A DNA stretch of 19,248 bases. Origin: an uncultured Oscillospiraceae bacterium (lineage in GTDB: Bacteria; Bacillota; Clostridia; Oscillospirales; Oscillospiraceae). The DNA is taken from NCBI GenBank assembly GCA_910587395.1, contig CAJULJ010000048.1:1-19248 (forward strand). Direction: 5' to 3'. The notes under the pieces were generated by a model. It saw nothing but the letters and a program-made list of their open reading frames with translations. It had not been told where the DNA came from and searched no databases. Within the stretch, counting starts at the first letter, position 1; every line of letters begins with the position of its first letter. The position numbers were made by a program, and so were the translations under genes. Below are positions 13,684-19,248 of this stretch, piece after piece.

Positions 13684-14325
13684 TCACATCAAAATCCACT
13701 TTTGGCCGTCAGGCATAAACATCAGGGTCCCAGAAATCCGCTCAATGATTTCTCCTGTGCGCATATTCCGCACGAGGGTTTCCTCCCAATATTCCGGGTT
13801 CTCCTCCCAGGAGGAAAAGTACAGATTTTCCTGGCTCCGGAACAGAAAAGCGCCTCTCCCGTCTGTTTGAAATGCGACGCTTTCCGGCCATATGATTTGG
13901 AATTTGTCGTCCTTCCCCTCCCGTGTCAGCATCAGCGGCTCGGTTTTCAGCATCAGGTTATAGCAGTCCTCCACAGTGGACAGGGGGATTTCCACCAGCA
14001 TGGACACCTGGCCCGGCGCGTCGTCATATTGGAGAATCCGGATTTGACCGGCGGGAAAATCCACCAGCAGAATGGTGATTTTGCCCTGATAGAAGATGGG
14101 ACGCCCGAAATACTGTCCCTGCTTTGCGGCGATGGGCTGGACGGCCCGTCCGTCCGGGTAATGGACGAAAATCAGCTTGTTCCGGTTTACAGGGTGCCCG
14201 TCCCGGAAAAGCTCCTCCGCCTCGTACAGGTCGCCGCTGGCGTAGTCCGTCCCCCAATACCACGCTCCGCGGCTGCCGTCCAGCGGCTCGATGTAGGTGA
14301 TTCCCTGTGTCTCGATTCGTTTCAT
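13684..14325 (-). CDS. Unrecognised 213-residue soluble protein
   Basis: I do not recognise a family. The protein has no signal peptide and no membrane segment. It is rich in aromatic residues and short beta-strand-like stretches (ITYIEPLDG, AWYWGTDY, KLIFVHYPDG, GKITILLVDFPAG, FQIIWPESVAF, GAFLFRSQENLYFSSW), suggesting a beta-rich fold such as a barrel or partial propeller. ATG 14325 has AAGGAGC at good spacing. The gene begins only 10 bases after the stop of the P-type-ATPase-like gene and is the last of the rlmB operon, closing on a strong terminator. No function can be assigned. Confidence 0.8.
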   Translation of the reverse strand: MKRIETQGITYIEPLDGSRGAWYWGTDYASGDLYEAEELFRDGHPVNRNKLIFVHYPDGRAVQPIAAKQGQYFGRPIFYQGKITILLVDFPAGQIRILQYDDAPGQVSMLVEIPLSTVEDCYNLMLKTEPLMLTREGKDDKFQIIWPESVAFQTDGRGAFLFRSQENLYFSSWEENPEYWEETLVRNMRTGEIIERISGTLMFMPDGQKWILM

Positions 14326-14335
14326 AGCGTGCTCC

Positions 14336-16468
14336 TTAATATTGATTCACCCAGTTGGTGATGAGCCACTGGGGCACCAGCCACGCGGCCATGAAGATGA
14401 GGAAATTGGTTACCGTCAGCGAGGCGTAGGCCCCCACGGACGTGAGATAGAAGGTGAGGCACAGCCCGAGCACAGACCCGCCCAGGGCGAAGATCAGCCC
14501 CCACCGGGTGGCCAGCCGCAGCCGCCGCCCGCCCACCACCGCGTCGCAGTAGACGCTGAGCCCCTCCCGGGTCAGCAGGGCCACCAGCCCGCCCACCTCC
14601 TCAGGATCGGGCTTGGACAGCTCCAGCCGCCGCCCCACGGGGGGGAACTCCATCCTGTCCACGGGGAGCTTGAACTTCTGCTCCAGCAGGGCGGGGATCA
14701 GGTTGGGGTCTCGGGTGGCAAGCACCGGGGCCACGCCCGCTTTCATGAAGGCGGACAGGCTGGGGTTTACCGCGCCGCTCATGGCGTAGTTCAGCAAAAA
14801 CAGCCCGGAAAGCTGGCCGCTGATGGCGCAGAAGATGGCATTTTTGATGTTGTGCCCCGGCGGCAGGGGCACCTCCATCAGGTGCATGTAGGCGGCGGTG
14901 CCCACCAGCACCTCCTGGCCCCGGATGATGCCGGAGGCCCCGCCTTCGTGCCACTCCACCCCGGACACCTCTCGATAGAGGGCTCCGTGGGTGCGCAGCA
15001 GGTCGTGGAAGGGCCGGGTGAGGCCGCAGTCCATCACCCGCAGCATGGTGGCGGTGTAGCCCACCACCTTCTCGGTGGCGGCGCCGCCGAATACCTTTAC
15101 CTGAGCCACCGTCACCGAGCCGGTGGGAAACAGGTCCAGATCGCTGACGATAACGCCTCCGTGGCGGCACCGGGCGGCTCCCGCCCAGCCCACCAAGGCC
15201 GCGCCGATTTTGTTCAGCCGCTCCGCCAGCTGCCGGTAGGGCAGAGCAAAGGCCAGCAGGGCGGACCAGGAGGCGGCGGCGGTAAAGCAGGCGGAGGCGG
15301 CCCACAACAGCCGTTCCGGGGCCTCCTGCCCCGCAGAGGCCATGAGAGCGCACAGCGTGGCGCCCAGCAGCAGCAGGGGGGAGGCGATGCGGTAGGCGGC
15401 GTGGCCCCCGTCCTCCATTTGAAGCTGACTGCCGAAGCCCAGATTGGAGCCGGAAATTTTGGTGTAGGTGGGCTTGCTGGACCAAAGCGTCTCGTCCAGT
15501 GACACCACGTAAGGGGCGCGGGTCTGGGAGGCGGCCTTGGCGGACAGGCGGTCGGCCCTGCGGCGGGCGTGCTCCCCCCGCAGAGCGAAGGCGAAGCCCA
15601 GGGCGGTCACCGCCGAAAAGGGAAGAAAGCCCGCCCGGCCCTCCAGCCGGGGAGCGGTGAGACCGTCGGCCAGGGTGAACAGCCAGGCGAACAGCAGAAT
15701 GCTCTCCGCGCGGGGGCGGAGGGTGAAGAACTGCTTTGCGCCGGCGGCGATGATTTCATAGCACAGCAGCCCGGTAAGGGCCAGCAGAGCGGACAATACC
15801 CAGCAGCGCAGCTGGAACAGGGAGACGCCCAGCTCACTCAGGCTTCCGGCCAGCGTGCTCCAGGGCAGGAAGGGCAGCTCCAGAGAGCACAAAACGGCGG
15901 CGGCGGCAAAAAGCGTGGAGAATGCTACCCGCACGCCCTGGCCCTTCAAGCCCTTCGCATATTGTGCCGCCAGCTTGGCGGGGGGCGTGTCGGGAGGAAG
16001 GTCCCGAGGCTTGACCAGCCGCAGCCTGGGTCTCCGGGCCGGGGCCTCGTCCTCGTCGGGCAGCTCCTCCTGATCCACGCCGGGGATGTACTTTTCCGCT
16101 TTCAGGGTCTCAGGGTCCGGCTCGGCCTGATCGTACATGTGGTCGGCGTAGTGGTCCGCTTTCCGCAGCAGCGTGTGGAGATGGGCGCCGAGGGTCCGGC
16201 CCACGTTTTCCGGCACGATCTCCGGCATGGGGCCGTCTCCCTTGGGCTTGGGGGCGGGCTTTTTCGCTGTGCGTACAGGGGGCTGGGAGGCGTCCTCCTC
16301 ATCGGAGGGCAGCTTGGGGAGTTTTTCGGTGGGGAAGTCCACCACCTTTTGGGGCTTCCCGCTTTTAGGGGACTCGCTTTGGGCTTTTACGCCCTTGGAG
16401 CCGTACTCCGCCAGAATCTCTTCCAGGGAGTATTCCGGCCCGTCCGGCTTTTTCGTTTCATCGGACAT
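14336..16468 (-). CDS. P-type-ATPase-like membrane protein lacking catalytic motifs (probable pseudoenzyme)
   Basis: The protein has 710 residues. Residues 1-180 are cytoplasmic, charged and Pro/Lys/Glu-rich, probably disordered with a few helices. Hydrophobic segments lie near 181-199, 222-241, 255-270, 281-297, 362-380, 388-410, 655-675 and 683-703. The central part follows P-type ATPase order: an ALP end of the membrane helix, then VIVSDLDLFPTGSVTVAQVKV (439-459, in part) where DKTGT would stand, an N-domain-like HEGGASGIIRGQEVLVGTAAYM (507-528), SGLFLLNYAMSG (554-565), and ATRDPN (584-589) where TGD is usual. D443 remains but K-T-G is replaced. No TGES and no GDGxND are seen, and the actuator-like loop (298-361) is short. 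So it should not pump; a sensor or scaffold role is possible. ATG 16468 has AAGGAG overlapping the rlmB stop. Family assignment is from pattern reading only. Confidence 0.7.
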   Translation of the reverse strand: MSDETKKPDGPEYSLEEILAEYGSKGVKAQSESPKSGKPQKVVDFPTEKLPKLPSDEEDASQPPVRTAKKPAPKPKGDGPMPEIVPENVGRTLGAHLHTLLRKADHYADHMYDQAEPDPETLKAEKYIPGVDQEELPDEDEAPARRPRLRLVKPRDLPPDTPPAKLAAQYAKGLKGQGVRVAFSTLFAAAAVLCSLELPFLPWSTLAGSLSELGVSLFQLRCWVLSALLALTGLLCYEIIAAGAKQFFTLRPRAESILLFAWLFTLADGLTAPRLEGRAGFLPFSAVTALGFAFALRGEHARRRADRLSAKAASQTRAPYVVSLDETLWSSKPTYTKISGSNLGFGSQLQMEDGGHAAYRIASPLLLLGATLCALMASAGQEAPERLLWAASACFTAAASWSALLAFALPYRQLAERLNKIGAALVGWAGAARCRHGGVIVSDLDLFPTGSVTVAQVKVFGGAATEKVVGYTATMLRVMDCGLTRPFHDLLRTHGALYREVSGVEWHEGGASGIIRGQEVLVGTAAYMHLMEVPLPPGHNIKNAIFCAISGQLSGLFLLNYAMSGAVNPSLSAFMKAGVAPVLATRDPNLIPALLEQKFKLPVDRMEFPPVGRRLELSKPDPEEVGGLVALLTREGLSVYCDAVVGGRRLRLATRWGLIFALGGSVLGLCLTFYLTSVGAYASLTVTNFLIFMAAWLVPQWLITNWVNQY

Positions 16469-16479
16469 GGACGTTCTCC

Positions 16480-17253
16480 TTACTGGCGCTGACGGACGGC
16501 CTCATAGAGCACCACGGCCGCCGCGGCGGAGGCGTTGAGGGAGTTGAGCCGTCCCTTCATGGGAATGGACACCAGGAAATCGCACTGCTCCCGCACCAGA
16601 CGGCCCATGCCGTCCCCCTCGCTGCCGATGACGATGGCGGCGGGGCCCTTCAAATCCGCGTCATACAGGCTTGTCCCCCCGTCGGCGGCGGCGCCGAACA
16701 CCCAGAGCCCCTCGTCCTTCAGCTCCTTGAGGACGGCGGTCAGGTTGGGCACGCGGGCCACAGGCAGATAGCTCACCGCCCCGGCGCTGGTCTTGGCCAC
16801 AATGGCGGTCAGCCCGGCGGAGCGCCGCTTGGGGATGATGACCCCATGGGCCCCGGCGCACTCGGCGGTGCGGATCACCGCCCCCAGGTTGTGGGGGTCG
16901 GACAGCTCGTCGCACACCACGACCAGGGGCGCTTCCCTCTTCTCCCGCGCGGCGTTGAGGATGTCGTCCACGCTGGCGTATTCCCGTACAGCGGCGATGG
17001 CGATCACCCCCTGATGGCTCTTGGTGCGGCTCATGCCGTCCAGCTTGCGGCGGTCGGCCTCGGCGACCACGATGCCCTTTCCCCGTGCGGTGGAGGCAAT
17101 GTGGCCCAGGGTGGCGTCGGTCTCCCCACGGGCAATGTAGATTTTGTCGATGGCGGCGCCGGCCCGAAGGGCCTCGATTACCGCATTGCGGCCCTCGATC
17201 AGGCCGTCGGCCTCGGCTTCCATAGGCTTGCGCTGATTATTTTTGTCCCGCAT
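16480..17253 (-). CDS. rlmB: 23S rRNA (guanosine-2'-O-)-methyltransferase RlmB / TrmH-family SPOUT enzyme
   Basis: SpoU-type methyltransferase of 257 residues that 2'-O-methylates a guanosine in 23S rRNA (G2251 in E. coli) using S-adenosylmethionine. The N-terminal substrate-binding domain starts at IEGRNAVIEALRAG; the knotted catalytic domain has the three SPOUT motifs: NLGAVIRTAECAGAHGVI, VIGSEGDGMG and IPMKGRLNSLNASAAAAVVLYE, with the catalytic arginine and asparagine in the first. Start: ATG 17253 has AAAGGAG eight bases upstream; an ATG at 17280 is in frame but the ribosome site lies between. Some family members methylate tRNA instead, so the target is inferred. First gene of an operon with the P-type-ATPase-like gene (11-bp gap) and the unknown gene; divergent from ftsH. 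Confidence 0.93.
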   Translation of the reverse strand: MRDKNNQRKPMEAEADGLIEGRNAVIEALRAGAAIDKIYIARGETDATLGHIASTARGKGIVVAEADRRKLDGMSRTKSHQGVIAIAAVREYASVDDILNAAREKREAPLVVVCDELSDPHNLGAVIRTAECAGAHGVIIPKRRSAGLTAIVAKTSAGAVSYLPVARVPNLTAVLKELKDEGLWVFGAAADGGTSLYDADLKGPAAIVIGSEGDGMGRLVREQCDFLVSIPMKGRLNSLNASAAAAVVLYEAVRQRQ

Positions 17254-17306
17254 GGGAAAAACTCCTTTATATGTTGTCATGTTGCCGTGTTAAACTGCAA
17301 TATGGA

Positions 17307-17315
17307 AGTATACCA
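17307..17315 (-). promoter_or_regulatory. Extended -10 promoter of the rlmB operon
   Basis: On the minus strand TGG-TATACT (TATACT = 17307-17312), an extended -10; the -35 at 17 bp is poor (TTTCCC). Confidence 0.6.
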
Positions 17316-17405
17316 TAATTTTGCTCCGCGGGAAAGGGGGCGCGGACATCTTTTTTCTCCCCTTTTTTCGTCATAGAAAGTTTACACCCCCGGCAAAGAC
17401 ATTTC

Positions 17406-17434
17406 TTGTTTTTATTGACAAGGTATGGTATACT
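17406..17434 (+). promoter_or_regulatory. ftsH promoter
   Basis: TTGTTT at 17406-17411, 17 bp, extended TGG-TATACT with TATACT at 17429-17434. A TTGACA at 17415-17420 is only 8 bp from this -10 and has no good partner further down. Confidence 0.72.
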
Positions 17435-17471
17435 TCTCTAACAACGTTTCCGAAGGAAGGTTGAATACAAT

Positions 17472-17487
17472 CCGGGGTGCGCCCCGG
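17472..17487 (+). other. Short hairpin in the ftsH leader
   Basis: CCGGGG-TGCG-CCCCGG: 6-bp GC stem with a tetraloop, ending about 8 bases before the AAGGAGG ribosome site at 17495-17501. No T-run, so not a terminator; could influence leader stability or ribosome access. Confidence 0.5.
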
Positions 17488-17509
17488 TTACATGAAGGAG
17501 GTTGTGCCT

Positions 17510-19248
17510 ATGGCCGACCCATTGAAGCCAAACGATCCCAACCGGCGGAACGACCAGAGCGGCGACGACAAAAAACGAAGTCCCTTGGGCTTTTTCAGCA
17601 TCGTATTATGGGCGGTGCTGCTGGTGTTTCTGCTCCAGATGTGCCGTAGCACGGTGGAGAACGCCGCTGTGCAGACGGTGGACTTTTCCGACTTCCGGGC
17701 ATGGCTGGAGCAGGGCTATGTAGAGGATGTGAGGCTGGATTCCAATGTCTACACCTTTACCCTCAAGGAGAGCGCTCCGCCGCTGAAGGAGCTGCTGGAC
17801 AAGATGGAGGACGCTTACGGCGCCGGGGCGCTGGGCAATCTGTTCAGCCAGTTCGACCGTCAGGATCTGGAGAGCGCCGCCAGCAGCTCCATCAGGTTCC
17901 AGACGGGCCCGATCCGCGAGGACCTGGCGGACTGGCTGGCTGAGAACGGAGTGGAGCACTTCGGGACCGACCCAGTGACCGAGGAGCAGTATATGATCTC
18001 CGCCGTGGTCAGCTACGTGCTGCCCATTGTGTTGATGGTGGTGGCGATGCTGTTTATCTACCGCTATATGTTCAAGAAGATGGGGTCCGGCGGCGGCTTC
18101 GGCGGCATCGGCGGCGTGGGCAAGTCCAACGCCAAGGTGTACGTGGAGAAAAAGACCGGCGTCACCTTCCGGGACGTGGCGGGCCAGGATGAGGCCAAGG
18201 AGAGCCTGGAGGAGATCATCGACTTCCTCCACAACCCCGGCAAATACACCGAGATCGGCGCGAAGCTGCCCAAGGGTGCGCTGCTGGTGGGCCCGCCGGG
18301 CACTGGTAAGACGCTGCTGGCTAAGGCTGTGGCCGGTGAGGCCAACGTGCCGTTCTTCTCCATCTCCGGCTCCGACTTCGTGGAGATGTTTGTGGGCGTG
18401 GGCGCGTCCCGTGTCCGCGACCTGTTCAAGGAGGCCAGCAAGATGGCCCCCTGCATCATCTTCATCGACGAGATCGACACCATCGGCAAGAGCCGGGACA
18501 ACCGCATGGGCGGCAACGACGAGCGGGAACAGACCCTGAACCAGCTTTTAGCCGAGCTGGACGGCTTCGACCCCGGCAAGGGTGTCATCGTGCTGGGGGC
18601 CACCAACCGCCCCGAGGTGCTGGACAAAGCGCTGCTGCGTCCGGGCCGCTTCGACCGGCGCATCACCATCGACCGGCCCAATCTGGCGGGGCGGCTTGCC
18701 ACCCTCCAGGTGCACACCCGTAAAATCAAGTTGGCCGAGGACGTGGACCTGAACAAGATCGCCCTGGCTACTGCGGGCTGCGTGGGCGCGGACCTGGCCA
18801 ATCTGGTGAACGAGGCCGCCTTGCGGGCCGTCCGCAAGGGCCGCAGGCTGGTCACCCAGGAGGACCTGCTGGCCTCCTTCGAGTTCGTCATTGCCGGCAG
18901 CGAGAAGAAAAATTCCGTCCTCACCGAGTTCGAGCGCAGGCTGGTGGCCTACCACGAGGTGGGCCACGCCATGGTGGCCTACAAGCAGAAGAACGCCGAG
19001 CCGGTGCAGAAGATCACCATCGTCCCCCACACCGAGGGCAGTCTGGGCTACACCCTGCTGATGCCCGAGGAGGACAAGACCAACCTGCGCACCAGGGAAG
19101 AGCTGATGGCGAAAATCACCGTGTCCATGGGCGGCCGCGCCGCCGAGGAAGTGGTGATGAACACCATGACCAACGGCGCCTCCCAGGACATCCAGGAGGC
19201 CACCAACATCGCCCGGAACATGGTGGCCATGTACGGCATGAGCGAGGA
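17510..19248 (+). CDS. ftsH: ATP-dependent zinc metalloprotease FtsH, 3'-truncated by window edge
   Basis: Membrane-anchored hexameric AAA+ protease that degrades damaged membrane proteins and regulatory substrates. The 579 codons in the window contain a short cytoplasmic N-terminus, TM1 (about 27-44), an extracytoplasmic domain (about 45-162), TM2 (about 163-184), a Gly-rich linker, and the AAA module: Walker A GPPGTGKT (261-268), Walker B IIFIDEID (316-323), and the second region of homology with arginine fingers R377 and R380. The protease domain has the zinc motif HEVGH (482-486; HEAGH is commoner) and the third ligand D560 in ASQDIQEAT. ATG 17510 follows AAGGAGG; an in-frame ATG at 17492 lies just before that site and is unlikely. 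The remaining C-terminal part of the protease domain is beyond the window. Confidence 0.98.
   Translation, partial: MADPLKPNDPNRRNDQSGDDKKRSPLGFFSIVLWAVLLVFLLQMCRSTVENAAVQTVDFSDFRAWLEQGYVEDVRLDSNVYTFTLKESAPPLKELLDKMEDAYGAGALGNLFSQFDRQDLESAASSSIRFQTGPIREDLADWLAENGVEHFGTDPVTEEQYMISAVVSYVLPIVLMVVAMLFIYRYMFKKMGSGGGFGGIGGVGKSNAKVYVEKKTGVTFRDVAGQDEAKESLEEIIDFLHNPGKYTEIGAKLPKGALLVGPPGTGKTLLAKAVAGEANVPFFSISGSDFVEMFVGVGASRVRDLFKEASKMAPCIIFIDEIDTIGKSRDNRMGGNDEREQTLNQLLAELDGFDPGKGVIVLGATNRPEVLDKALLRPGRFDRRITIDRPNLAGRLATLQVHTRKIKLAEDVDLNKIALATAGCVGADLANLVNEAALRAVRKGRRLVTQEDLLASFEFVIAGSEKKNSVLTEFERRLVAYHEVGHAMVAYKQKNAEPVQKITIVPHTEGSLGYTLLMPEEDKTNLRTREELMAKITVSMGGRAAEEVVMNTMTNGASQDIQEATNIARNMVAMYGMSE

Noticed and set aside
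14297..15502. Open frame of 401 codons on the plus strand inside the P-type-ATPase-like gene
   Set aside because: Gly/Gln/His-rich low-complexity translation typical of GC-rich antisense; no ribosome site or promoter.
17415..17420. Perfect TTGACA upstream of ftsH as the -35
   Set aside because: Only 8 bp from TATACT, and at 17-18 bp downstream there is no acceptable -10; TTGTTT at 17406 with the extended -10 fits better.

Overview
This 19.2 kb window reads as chromosomal housekeeping and cell-envelope DNA from a GC-rich Gram-positive anaerobe. The best guess is class Clostridia, near Oscillospiraceae (Flavonifractor/Lawsonibacter-like). That rests on gene content (LCP cell-wall protein, YxeA and DUF3796 proteins, GHKL/LytTR two-component pair), strong AAGGAGG ribosome sites, sigma-A type promoters and GC-rich third codon positions. 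It is an inference from style, not from a marker gene. I see no rRNA, tRNA, CRISPR array, insertion sequence or phage gene. Coding density is high and no gene is clearly broken; only groL (5' end) and ftsH (3' end) are cut by the window edges.

Layout from left to right: the last ~459 codons of groL (+); a convergent YxeA-family gene (-); a DUF3796 membrane protein with a small XRE regulator (+) behind a strong promoter carrying a duplicated GATA-N4-TATC element; a tightly overlapping three-gene operon of DUF5655 protein, LytTR response regulator and GHKL sensor kinase (+); a DUF3237 gene (-); a 34-codon small ORF with its own terminator (+); prfB without the usual programmed frameshift (+); a secreted 5'-nucleotidase-type phosphohydrolase ending in a LysM domain (+); an LCP-family glycopolymer transferase (-); an SsuABC/ThiXYZ-type ABC importer (lipoprotein, permease, ATPase, +) behind a promoter with a 23-bp palindrome over its -10; a minus-strand operon rlmB, P-type-ATPase-like pseudoenzyme, unknown 213-residue protein; and, divergent from rlmB, ftsH (+) running off the end.

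All four convergent gene junctions carry one symmetrical terminator with A-tract and T-tract flanks, so a single hairpin serves both strands. Promoters are unusually readable, most with exact 17-bp spacing.

The most unusual object is the 710-residue protein at 14336-16468. It keeps the outline of a P-type ATPase (membrane pairs, phosphorylation-domain-like and nucleotide-domain-like segments, C-terminal membrane pair) but lacks recognisable DKTG, TGES and GDGxND motifs, so it looks like a catalytically dead relative with a long cytoplasmic N-terminal extension. It is coupled to the rRNA methyltransferase gene rlmB and to a small gene I cannot identify. Secondary points are the LysM-tethered nucleotidase, the frameshift-free prfB preceded by a tiny ORF whose UAG abuts a terminator, and several candidate operators and RNA structures.
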